Shown here one piece after another: positions 1 to 5,493 of a DNA stretch of 6,923 bases (positions are counted from its first letter, which is position 1; every line of letters starts with the position of its first letter). Origin of the DNA: Candidatus Nitrosotenuis sp. GTDB taxonomy: Archaea > Thermoproteota > Nitrososphaeria > Nitrososphaerales > Nitrosopumilaceae. Where the stretch lies: the NCBI GenBank assembly GCA_023252015.1, contig JAHEXS010000060.1, positions 1-6,923 on the forward strand. The letters run 5' to 3'. Below the pieces are notes generated by a model. That model had not been told where the DNA came from, did no database searches, and saw nothing but the letters and a program-made list of their open reading frames with translations. The translations under genes and the position numbers were made by a program.

Positions 1-1265
1 CTGTTCTTTATTCCCTCATCTAGTCCCATTAGACTGGCAAGCATTGTTTTTTTGTATTTTTTTGACATTCCAACTATGACTTCGGCAAGCTTGTCATAGT
101 CTAAAGTAGCAGATGGGGTACACATTGCAATAACAGAGCAGACATTTTTGTGCCCTAATACATTTTCCAATACATTGTTGAATCTAATGTAATCAGCATC
201 GCCAACTATGTCAACTGGGTTTCTTGAGCTTCCCCATGGTGGGATTACGGCATTAATCTTTGGCCGAATGTCTTCTATACTTGCCATCTTAATTCCCATT
301 TTGGAACAGGCGTCAGTTGAAATGATTGCAGGTCCTCCTGCGTTTGACACTATGACAAGATCTCCTTTTGATGGAAGCGGTTGTTTTGAAAATGCAGTAG
401 CATAGTCAAACAATTCTTCCATGGCATGTACTCGGATTGCACCTGCCTGGTGTAGTACTGCATCATGGATTTCATCAGAGCCCATCAATGCTCCTGTATG
501 CGACATGGCGCCCTTTGCGCCTTCTGGGCTTCGTCCTGATTTTAATACTAGTACTGGCTTTTTGAGTTTCTTTGTTATTTGCTTGCAAATTTTAAGGAAC
601 TCTTGTCCGTCCCCCATGTCTTCCAAATACATTACAATCACTTTGGTTTGCTTGTGCTCGGCAAGAATTTTGAGAACATCGACTTCGCTCATCTCCGCCT
701 TGTTTCCAAGGCTGATTACGGCTGAAAATCCAATGCCCTGTGCGCTCGCATCCTCGACTAATGCGGCACAGATTGCTCCGCTTTGCGATACCAATGCAAT
801 TTGGCCTGACTTTGGTGTTACTTTGAGAAAAGTAGAGTTCATCATTGTCTTTGGATCAAGGTTCATCACCCCAAGGCAGTTTGGTCCGATTAGCTTGATT
901 CCGTATTTTTTGACAATGTCTTTTAGCTGCTGTTCTAGCTTGCGTCCTTCCTCATTTACTTCCTTGAATCCTGCAGTGATTACAATTACTCCTTTGATCT
1001 TTTTTTTGCCGCACTCTTCTAGCACTGCTGGAACGATATCATTTTTTGTGACAACCACTGCAAGGTCAATTGGCTCTTTTACATCTAGAACAGTTTTGAA
1101 TGCCTGCTTGTCAAATACTCTATCACGGGTAGGGCTGATTGGGAAAATTTTTCCCTTGTAGCCCTTCATGATGTTTGATGTGATTGCGCGGCCTATGCTT
1201 CCTTCCTTATCAGACGCGCCAATTATTGCAATAGATTTTGGTGAAAGAAAAACAGATTCTACCAT
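1..1265 (-). CDS. ADP-forming acyl-CoA synthetase, N-terminal 421 codons (3' end outside window)
   Basis: This family makes an acyl-CoA from an organic acid, CoA and ATP, releasing ADP and phosphate in the cytoplasm. My translation is open from the ATG at 1265 to the left edge. It shows a CoA-binding Rossmann start (IAIIGASDKEGSIG, residues 12-25), GPNCLG (127-132), SQSGAI (ending at 165), the SHTGAL loop whose His256 matches the phosphorylated histidine of this family, and NAGGPA (308-313) and NPVD (349-352) of the second ligase domain. These cover the alpha-subunit modules. An ATP-grasp beta part would lie to the left if this is the fused form of about 700 residues. In thaumarchaea such enzymes act as 3-hydroxypropionyl- or 4-hydroxybutyryl-CoA synthetase of the CO2-fixation cycle. 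I infer one of these but cannot tell which, and an acetate- or other acid-specific paralogue is possible. A TATA-like box precedes the start. Confidence 0.9.
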   Translation of the reverse strand, partial: MVESVFLSPKSIAIIGASDKEGSIGRAITSNIMKGYKGKIFPISPTRDRVFDKQAFKTVLDVKEPIDLAVVVTKNDIVPAVLEECGKKKIKGVIVITAGFKEVNEEGRKLEQQLKDIVKKYGIKLIGPNCLGVMNLDPKTMMNSTFLKVTPKSGQIALVSQSGAICAALVEDASAQGIGFSAVISLGNKAEMSEVDVLKILAEHKQTKVIVMYLEDMGDGQEFLKICKQITKKLKKPVLVLKSGRSPEGAKGAMSHTGALMGSDEIHDAVLHQAGAIRVHAMEELFDYATAFSKQPLPSKGDLVIVSNAGGPAIISTDACSKMGIKMASIEDIRPKINAVIPPWGSSRNPVDIVGDADYIRFNNVLENVLGHKNVCSVIAMCTPSATLDYDKLAEVIVGMSKKYKKTMLASLMGLDEGIKN

Positions 1266-1290
1266 ATCAGATTGGGCGCATTATTTTCCA

Positions 1291-1297
1291 TAATAAA
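1291..1297 (-). promoter_or_regulatory. TATA-like box of the acyl-CoA synthetase gene
   Basis: The minus strand reads TTTATTA, centred 29 nt before the ATG at 1265. That spacing suits an archaeal promoter giving a leaderless or nearly leaderless transcript. It lies in the 54-nt gap after the RNase HI-like gene, so the synthetase can probably be transcribed independently. Sequence match only. Confidence 0.45.
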
Positions 1298-1319
1298 GCT
1301 ATCACTAAAGCTTTGATCG

Positions 1320-1676
1320 CTAACTTCCAAGCATTTTTCCGGCCAAATTTTGTGCACGCGGAATCCATACTATTTTCAAATTTGGAATATTCTTCATGAG
1401 AGTCCAAGATTCTCGCGCTAGCTCGCGCAATGGTTCACTGTTTATTGCAAACTCGTGGCTCAGCTGAGATACCGTATTTTTTGAATCGGAATAGATTGTT
1501 ATTTCCTCATTTGATTGAGCAAATTTTTTCAAAGCAGAGATAATTCCAAGGTATTCTGCCTGGTTGTTTGTTATTCCTTGCTTTTTTTCATAGAATGACT
1601 CTCCTGTTTCCTTTACAAAATACCCATAGCCCGAGTTTTCCCCGCCAGAGCCGTCAACGTAGATGCTAAGCGCCAT
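1320..1676 (-). CDS. RNase HI-like protein (type 1 RNase H fold), 118 aa
   Basis: RNase HI cleaves the RNA strand of RNA-DNA hybrids using metal ions held by four acidic residues. Here YVDGSGG (Asp8), NNQAEYLG (Glu41) and YSDSKNTV (Asp64) supply three of them. The C-terminal motif, usually of the form PR-x-x-N-x-x-A-D, reads IPRAQNLAGKMLGS, so Gly or Lys stands where the fourth acid is expected. I chose the ATG at 1676 because it places the first beta strand directly at the N terminus. An ATG at 1703 would add nine residues and deepen the overlap with the upstream gene. With the chosen start it overlaps the preceding stop by 11 nt, which suggests co-transcription and coupled translation. At 118 aa it is a compact version of the domain. 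Activity is uncertain; the fold assignment is firm. Confidence 0.85.
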   Translation of the reverse strand: MALSIYVDGSGGENSGYGYFVKETGESFYEKKQGITNNQAEYLGIISALKKFAQSNEEITIYSDSKNTVSQLSHEFAINSEPLRELARESWTLMKNIPNLKIVWIPRAQNLAGKMLGS

Positions 1677-2115
1677 CTTTGTACAACCTTGTAAATTTGA
1701 CACTTAGATTTACAGCTATCAGATAGACCACGGTTGATGTCAGGTGTGCTACGATAGATGCCATGTATGGCTCGTATTGTATTGTCAGAAAATAATACTG
1801 CAAAAACCACCTAACAGTGGTGTAGATTACCTCGCCAATTCCAAGGGATGAGATTATCTTTATCAGGTCTTTTTTTAGGCGACCATCATCCATGCTTGAT
1901 TTGGAAAGATATTTTTTTCTATTATCAAAATAAAACAGACTTCCAAAGGTAGAATAAAACACGATAAAATCTACAATTACTGTATAGCTTGAATTTAGAT
2001 AATTTTCCTGTCCTGCCAAAAGTTGCGCAGTAATTGCAGATATGGTTATTGCTACCGCAAATGCAAGTAGCAGATTTTTGTTGAGCTTGATGTATTCGCG
2101 GTAGCTTTTCTGCAC
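1666..2115 (-). CDS. Predicted four-helix membrane protein of unknown function, 149 aa
   Basis: I do not recognise a named family. The protein starts with a short basic N terminus (KSYREYIKLNKN). Hydrophobic segments lie at about 14-34, 43-63, 84-110 and 117-139, with a charged, lysine-rich loop (about 65-83) between the second and third. This predicts a small polytopic cytoplasmic-membrane protein. The start is a GTG at 2115. No better ATG precedes it, and no Shine-Dalgarno motif is seen; a TATA-like TTTATT lies about 24 nt upstream. It begins 32 nt after the stop of the 94-aa membrane protein and overlaps the RNase HI-like gene at its end, so it is probably part of the same minus-strand cluster. 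No catalytic or metal-binding motif is visible. Confidence 0.75.
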   Translation of the reverse strand: MQKSYREYIKLNKNLLLAFAVAITISAITAQLLAGQENYLNSSYTVIVDFIVFYSTFGSLFYFDNRKKYLSKSSMDDGRLKKDLIKIISSLGIGEVIYTTVRWFLQYYFLTIQYEPYMASIVAHLTSTVVYLIAVNLSVKFTRLYKDGA

Positions 2116-2136
2116 AAAAACTGGAAAACTATCCGC

Positions 2137-2142
2137 AATAAA
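2137..2142 (-). promoter_or_regulatory. Possible internal TATA-like box before the four-helix membrane protein
   Basis: The minus strand reads TTTATT, centred about 24 nt before the GTG at 2115, in the 32-nt gap after the 94-aa gene. The spacing fits a leaderless internal promoter, but the motif is short and AT-rich sequence is common here, so this is weak. Confidence 0.25.
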
Positions 2143-2147
2143 TCGCT

Positions 2148-2432
2148 TTAATCCATGGCGATTTTGAGAAATATCAGAATTCCTGCAAGCTCTGCAATGT
2201 GCACCCCAAGCAAATATGGAAATATTTCATGTGAGAATAATTCTGCCATTGAAAAATACGCGTAGGCACCAATTGTATTGTGTAAAAACAGCATCACTGA
2301 AAACACGATCATACCGAGCGGCATCTGTGCCCTTGTTCTAACATACATTTTTCCAAATATGAACATCAAAATGCCAAGGATTGTCATGTTGATGATTGAG
2401 ACACCGGATAAAACAGCAGAAGTTGGTTCCAT
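2148..2432 (-). CDS. Small three-helix membrane protein, partner of the adjacent winged-helix regulator, 94 aa
   Basis: Hydrophobic segments at about 8-28, 38-60 and 71-90 predict three membrane helices. A basic loop (KMYVRTRAQ, 28-36) follows the first, and acidic or polar residues (Glu64, His68, His78, Glu81) lie in or near the last. From memory, the layout resembles small membrane proteins encoded beside similar winged-helix regulators in haloarchaea (the DUF7521 type). That is a resemblance in topology and context, not a tested homology. It starts 24 nt after the regulator's stop, with a GAGGT motif in the gap that could serve as a ribosome-binding site, so the two are very likely co-transcribed. 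It may sense or relay a membrane state for the regulator, but no function is known to me. Confidence 0.8.
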   Translation of the reverse strand: MEPTSAVLSGVSIINMTILGILMFIFGKMYVRTRAQMPLGMIVFSVMLFLHNTIGAYAYFSMAELFSHEIFPYLLGVHIAELAGILIFLKIAMD

Positions 2433-2439
2433 TTAGAAA

Positions 2440-2446
2440 AGACCTC
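2440..2446 (-). promoter_or_regulatory. Ribosome-binding site of the 94-aa membrane protein gene
   Basis: The gap between the regulator's stop and the ATG at 2432 contains GAGGTC on the minus strand, about eight nt before the start. It is the clearest Shine-Dalgarno-like site I noticed at a start codon here, as expected for a gene inside an operon rather than at the head of a leaderless transcript. Confidence 0.5.
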
Positions 2447-2456
2447 GCATCATGGC

Positions 2457-2759
2457 TTATTTACTTTTTTCCAGTTTGCTAGCAATCTCATCAAATGACT
2501 CCATATTAGCCTCAAGGAAATTTGATATGAAATAAGTGACATTGTATTTTTCTCCAACTTTGGTTACTATGTTGTTTTTCTCAAGAACCTGTACGTGGTG
2601 CTGGATTGCCTTGTAGTCAAGGCCCAATTCCTTTGCAAGTTGATTAGTATTGAGTGGCGTGTTTTTCAGTACGGAGACAAGCCTCAATCGATTCAGGCCG
2701 CCCCTTGAACCTGCAAATACGAACCATAAAAGTCGCTTTGCGTATGGGTCATTTGCCAT
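2457..2759 (-). CDS. ArsR-like winged-helix DNA-binding protein, 100 aa
   Basis: This is a predicted transcription regulator. The N-terminal helix (LLWFVFAGSRGGLNRLRLV, about 10-28) leads into a helix-turn-helix in which NTNQLAKELGL (37-47) is the first helix and turn and DYKAIQHHVQVLE (48-60) the recognition helix. A wing with KVGEKYNVTYFIS (67-79) and a charged C-terminal helix follow. The signature of a conserved Gly-Gly, then N-x-N-Q-L-A, then L-D-Y-K, then a H-H pair is typical of a large group of archaeal one-domain wHTH proteins. No cysteine cluster for metal sensing is present. The ATG at 2759 gives a complete domain. It heads the minus-strand cluster, is divergent from a radical SAM gene, and could regulate both directions across the 76-bp gap. 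Its ligand, if any, is unknown. Confidence 0.9.
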   Translation of the reverse strand: MANDPYAKRLLWFVFAGSRGGLNRLRLVSVLKNTPLNTNQLAKELGLDYKAIQHHVQVLEKNNIVTKVGEKYNVTYFISNFLEANMESFDEIASKLEKSK

Positions 2760-2803
2760 TATGAATCAAGTTTTTGTGTGACTAGAAAAAGATGTTGCGA
2801 GTG

Positions 2804-2818
2804 CAAAAATAATATACC
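2804..2818. promoter_or_regulatory. AT-rich TATA-like element in the divergent 76-bp intergenic stretch
   Basis: AATAATATACC-type sequence lies about 24-26 nt before the GTG at 2836 on the plus strand, a good position for a TATA box of the radical SAM gene. On the other strand GGTATATTAT is about 53 nt before the regulator's ATG, which would give it a leader of about 27 nt. No nearer TATA candidate is obvious for the regulator, so one element may serve both directions. Inference from spacing. Confidence 0.4.
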
Positions 2819-2835
2819 AAATTGACTCAAGCACA

Positions 2836-3729
2836 GTGTACAAAATCATGATGTTAAACTATGACTATCCACTGTATAGACCTCCATCTGAGGCAGATTC
2901 GCTGATATTTCAGGTGACATTGGGATGCTCGTTTAACGAGTGTTCATTTTGTGATATGTACAGATCAAAAGAATATTCGGAACGACCGTGGGACGAGGTA
3001 AAAGCGGAAATCGACATAATGTCAAAGACACTCCCGGAGACTCGTAGAATTTTTCTTGCAGATGGCGATGCACTAAATCTAGAGACTGAATATATGAAAA
3101 ATATTGTAAAATATCTTTATGAAAAATTTCCAAACTTGGAGAGAATTTCATGTTATGCGATGCCGATGAATGTTCTCAAAAAAACTTCAGAGGAACTCAA
3201 ATCACTAAGAAATGCAGGATTGAACATGTTTTATTTGGGAATTGAAAGTGGTTCCGATGTTATCCTAAAAAAAGTGACAAAGGGGGCTACATCTGCAACC
3301 ATAATTCGAGCTTGTAAAAAGGCAATGGACTCAGGATACATTCTTTCATGCATGATAATTTTGGGACTGGGTGGTAAGACGCACTCCAAGGAACACATCA
3401 GAGGAACTGCGGAGGTGATAAATGCCTCAGCACCGCACTACGTCGGCGCATTAACTCTGTACTTGGAAAACGGGATTAAAGAGGAGTTTAAGACAAAGTT
3501 TGGAGAACCATTCATTCCAGTAAACGATGCTGAGTCACTAGATGAGCTTGAAGACTTGATATCTCGGATTGATGTAAAAAATGAGGTAATCTTTAGGGCA
3601 AACCACGGCTCCAATGCATATACCATCAAGGGAACATTCCCCCAAGACAAGCAGATGATGCTCGACAAGATATCATGGATGAAGCAGCATCCAGAAATAG
3701 TAAGGCCAACAGGTCTTAGAGGGTTCTAG
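2836..3729 (+). CDS. Radical SAM protein, unknown substrate, 297 aa
   Basis: Radical SAM enzymes use a [4Fe-4S] cluster to split S-adenosylmethionine and start radical chemistry. Here the cluster cysteines are Cys31, Cys36 and Cys39 in GCSFNECSFCDMY, a CX4CX2C spacing instead of the common CX3CX2C. The preceding RPPSEADSLIFQVT and following Asp-Met-Tyr are typical of one uncharacterised subgroup of the Elp3/B12-binding-like radical SAM proteins. Other matches are RIFLADGDAL (71-80) in place of the usual Gly-Gly-Glu strand and FYLGIESGSD (132-141). No B12-binding or SPASM cysteine-rich domain is attached. The start may be GTG 2836 or the ATGs at 2848 and 2851; the TATA-like box fits either. 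It is divergent from the wHTH cluster and convergent, 20 nt apart, with the metal permease. The substrate cannot be read from sequence. Confidence 0.9.
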   Translation: MYKIMMLNYDYPLYRPPSEADSLIFQVTLGCSFNECSFCDMYRSKEYSERPWDEVKAEIDIMSKTLPETRRIFLADGDALNLETEYMKNIVKYLYEKFPNLERISCYAMPMNVLKKTSEELKSLRNAGLNMFYLGIESGSDVILKKVTKGATSATIIRACKKAMDSGYILSCMIILGLGGKTHSKEHIRGTAEVINASAPHYVGALTLYLENGIKEEFKTKFGEPFIPVNDAESLDELEDLISRIDVKNEVIFRANHGSNAYTIKGTFPQDKQMMLDKISWMKQHPEIVRPTGLRGF

Positions 3730-3749
3730 ATTCCAAGTATATTTTGCAG

Positions 3750-4550
3750 TTAAGAATGCGTGAAAAACGAATATGCAAATGATGTTGCAATTATTCCGCC
3801 AGCAAGAGAAGGTCCTGCCCAATCAGGTAGAATTTCCACATTACTAATTGTCTCAAATGCCGCAACGGCTGCAACGGCCATTGCAACTCCGCTTAATCCA
3901 TACGACATTCTTCTAAATCCCTTCGTGCCTACAATTCTTGAAAATGCGGAACGAAGTAATGCACTGTCCAGAGTGTCAAGTGGAATCATTCCAAGTGCAA
4001 AGAATCCTGCCAAAATTAGTGCCGCCTGAACTCCTAGTGTTGCAGAAGCTACTGCAGATATTGTAATTGCTGAAATTTGCGTTGCAGTATCAAACCCTAG
4101 ACCAAATACTAGTCCAGTAACTAGGGAGGATCCAAATGGTCCAAGTACTCCTGTTTTTTTCATAACCTTTCCCGCAAGAATTGCAGAGCCAGTTTTTCCC
4201 CATTTTTTCATTGCAAAAAGGTTTACTGTACCAATTGCTCCCAAAGATGCAATACCGATTATTCCGCCCCAAAATGCAATTTTTTCGGCACCGGTAACAC
4301 TACTAACTATTAGAATTATGAAAAGCATTTCAAATAATACAGAAATCATATGACCAGTGCTAAAGCCGGTTCCAACCCATCTTGATTTTTTTGTTGCATT
4401 ATGTAACCTAACAAGATTATCTATGGCTGTGACGTGATCTACATCAAAAGCGTGACGAATACCAAGTAGAATCATAGCAGGAATTGATATTGCAATAAAT
4501 GTCCATATGTCCACCATTAGAAAATTCTCTCCAACATTATGAAAAATCAT
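3750..4550 (-). CDS. NiCoT-family nickel/cobalt permease, 266 aa
   Basis: This is a predicted cytoplasmic-membrane importer of Ni2+ and/or Co2+. The four family signatures are recognisable: RHAFDVDHVTAIDN (32-45, with the HX4DH metal motif at His33, Asp38 and His39), FSTGHMISV (63-71), LGFDTATQ (151-158) and GMIPLDTLD (187-195). Between them lie about six to eight hydrophobic segments. At 266 residues it is shorter than bacterial HoxN/NixA proteins, which are usually above 300, mainly through short loops. In ammonia-oxidising archaea nickel would serve urease and cobalt would serve B12, but neither pathway is in the window. The ATG at 4550 is chosen because a TATA-like palindrome is centred 25 nt before it; Met12 (4517) is the alternative. 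Metal specificity cannot be assigned. Confidence 0.9.
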   Translation of the reverse strand: MIFHNVGENFLMVDIWTFIAISIPAMILLGIRHAFDVDHVTAIDNLVRLHNATKKSRWVGTGFSTGHMISVLFEMLFIILIVSSVTGAEKIAFWGGIIGIASLGAIGTVNLFAMKKWGKTGSAILAGKVMKKTGVLGPFGSSLVTGLVFGLGFDTATQISAITISAVASATLGVQAALILAGFFALGMIPLDTLDSALLRSAFSRIVGTKGFRRMSYGLSGVAMAVAAVAAFETISNVEILPDWAGPSLAGGIIATSFAYSFFTHS

Positions 4551-4568
4551 CCTAAAACATGAATTTAA

Positions 4569-4580
4569 ATTTTATAAAAT
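4569..4580 (-). promoter_or_regulatory. TATA box of the nickel/cobalt permease gene
   Basis: ATTTTATAAAAT is a perfect 12-bp palindrome centred 25 nt before the ATG at 4550, the position expected for a leaderless archaeal transcript. A second AT palindrome (ATTTAAAT) lies just downstream at 4563-4570. No convincing metal-regulator operator is seen. Confidence 0.55.
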
Positions 4581-4619
4581 ACAAACTTGTAATAATTTTC
4601 ATTGATTTTGGTTGATACA

Positions 4620-4871
4620 CTATAGATTGTCAATTATTGGTTTTAGATGATCAGGAAGATCAGGCAGTTCAGTATGGCTGATGTTGTTTTCCAAGATTTC
4701 AGGTCCGATTCTTCGTACATGTTGTGTCCCAATCAGTGTGTCAATACCGCGTTGTGCGTCTTTTTCTGACAGAACAGTCTTTAATTTTTCAATCAGTATT
4801 GCCTCATTTTCATATTTTTGGATTGCGTATTGGATCAAAATCATCTTGTCATTAAATGATAAATCTATCAT
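4620..4871 (-). CDS. Small protein of unknown function, 83 aa
   Basis: I do not recognise a family. The ATG at 4871 gives an 83-residue soluble protein beginning MIDLSFNDKMILIQYAIQ. The first half looks helical and alternates charged and hydrophobic residues (about 8-50). The C-terminal third is rich in Pro, Asp and Leu (ELPDLPDHLKPIIDNL). A helical bundle or degenerate winged-helix domain is possible but untested. The open frame could be extended to 4949, but that would run translation through the inverted repeat. The 83-aa start is preferred because a TATA-like TTTTTTA lies about 26 nt before it. It is divergent from the thioesterase gene and lies 69 nt upstream of the permease start. Confidence 0.65.
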   Translation of the reverse strand: MIDLSFNDKMILIQYAIQKYENEAILIEKLKTVLSEKDAQRGIDTLIGTQHVRRIGPEILENNISHTELPDLPDHLKPIIDNL

Positions 4872-4893
4872 TTCTTTTGATCGTTTTTGACTG

Positions 4894-4900
4894 TAAAAAA
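4894..4900 (-). promoter_or_regulatory. TATA-like box of the 83-aa gene
   Basis: The minus strand reads TTTTTTA, centred 26 nt before the ATG at 4871. It directly abuts the left arm of the 15-bp inverted repeat, so a protein bound to that arm would sit against the promoter. Confidence 0.4.
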
Positions 4901-4901
4901 G

Positions 4902-4954
4902 ATTCTGTGCATTCGGAAACAAGTACAATTCACGCCTAACCGAATGCACAGAAT
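4902..4954. repeat. Perfect 15-bp inverted repeat between two divergent promoters
   Basis: ATTCTGTGCATTCGG (4902-4916) and CCGAATGCACAGAAT (4940-4954) are exact reverse complements separated by 23 nt. Read outwards, the same element CCGAATGCACAGAAT therefore precedes each divergent gene. Its downstream edge lies 31 nt from the ATG at 4871 and 33 nt from the TTG at 4987, just upstream of each TATA-like box. This placement suggests a shared operator or activator element. Alternatives are a hairpin or a remnant of a small inverted-repeat element. Confidence 0.85.
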
Positions 4955-4956
4955 AG

Positions 4957-4965
4957 TAGATATTA
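4957..4965 (+). promoter_or_regulatory. Weak TATA-like box of the thioesterase gene
   Basis: TAGATATTA is centred about 26 nt before the TTG at 4987 and directly follows the right arm of the inverted repeat. The motif is degenerate, so the call rests mostly on spacing and on the mirror-image arrangement on the other side of the repeat. Confidence 0.3.
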
Positions 4966-4986
4966 CTTGGAAAGGAAGTAGATCAA

Positions 4987-5466
4987 TTGAGTGCAAAAAG
5001 CGCAGCAGAGTCCAAGGTCGAAGTAATTGCTCGCATGTTTCCATCAGACGCAAATCCTGCAGGAAACGTATTCGGTGGCGAGATTCTAAAACAGATTGAC
5101 GTTGTTGCTGGAATTGTCGCCCAAAGACACTGTGGCGCAAACGCAGTGACAGCGAGTATAGATAGAGTCGATTTTCTCAAACCGGTTTTTGTTGGGGACT
5201 TGCTAATTCTTAATGCAAGACTAAATTGTATCAAGAATTCATCTATGGAAATTGAAGTTAAAGTCGAATCTGAGAATTTAAGAAACAGTGCAAGAACCTT
5301 GACTGGGACTGCCTTTGTGACATCAGTTGCACTTGATGATAGCGGTAAACCAACAGCTGTTCCAAAACTAATACTCCAAACCGAAGAGGACAAGAAAAAA
5401 TTTGCAGAAGGACTGGCCAGAATGGAGCAGAGATCCAAAGAAAGGCGTAAAGAAAAGGCGCGTTAA
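4987..5466 (+). CDS. Hotdog-fold acyl-CoA thioesterase (YciA/BACH-like), 159 aa
   Basis: This is a predicted cytoplasmic enzyme hydrolysing acyl-CoA to the free acid and CoA. MFPSDANPAGNVFGGEILKQ (17-36) followed by IDVVAG (37-42) is the hotdog helix with its Asn-x-x-Gly and Gly-Gly turn. Asp38 matches the active-site aspartate of YciA. VTASIDRVDFLKPVFVGDLL (54-73) is the following strand pair. The domain ends near residue 130, and a basic tail of about 25 residues (EQRSKERRKEKAR at the end) follows. The start is TTG 4987: upstream the frame soon reaches a TAG (4957-4959), and a purine-rich GGAAAGGAAG lies before it. It is divergent from the 83-aa gene around the inverted repeat. Chain-length preference cannot be predicted; acyl-CoA turnover or CoA recycling is the likely role. 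Confidence 0.9.
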   Translation: MSAKSAAESKVEVIARMFPSDANPAGNVFGGEILKQIDVVAGIVAQRHCGANAVTASIDRVDFLKPVFVGDLLILNARLNCIKNSSMEIEVKVESENLRNSARTLTGTAFVTSVALDDSGKPTAVPKLILQTEEDKKKFAEGLARMEQRSKERRKEKAR

Positions 5467-5493
5467 CTTTATGCGCACACATATCACAAATAA

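Noticed and set aside
421..1161. A 246-codon open frame on the plus strand
   Set aside because: It lies fully antisense to the acyl-CoA synthetase, whose domain motifs are clear. Its own translation is rich in Ser, Cys and Pro with no family pattern, typical of a shadow frame.
1677..1703. Upstream ATG (1703) as start of the RNase HI-like gene
   Set aside because: It would add nine residues before the first beta strand and increase the overlap with the preceding gene from 11 to 38 nt. The ATG at 1676 matches the family's usual N terminus.
3760..4029. Plus-strand frame opposite the permease
   Set aside because: Antisense to conserved NiCoT motifs, low-complexity Ala/Ile/Pro composition, no supporting start signal.
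4872..4949. N-terminal extension of the 83-aa protein to an ATG at 4949
   Set aside because: Translation would run through the left arm and spacer of the inverted repeat and the proposed promoter. The added residues arise from the palindrome, and the opposite strand shows a matching artefactual frame.
4902..4954. The 15-bp inverted repeat as a transcription terminator
   Set aside because: It lies upstream of both divergent genes, not downstream of either, and no T-run follows on the side a terminator would need.
4887..5099. A 70-codon plus-strand frame crossing the inverted repeat
   Set aside because: It overlaps the thioesterase gene in another frame and shows an Arg/Lys/Ser-rich composition without any domain pattern.
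4983..5438. A 151-codon minus-strand frame opposite the thioesterase
   Set aside because: Antisense shadow of a gene with clear hotdog motifs. Its Ser/Leu/Phe-rich translation matches no family.
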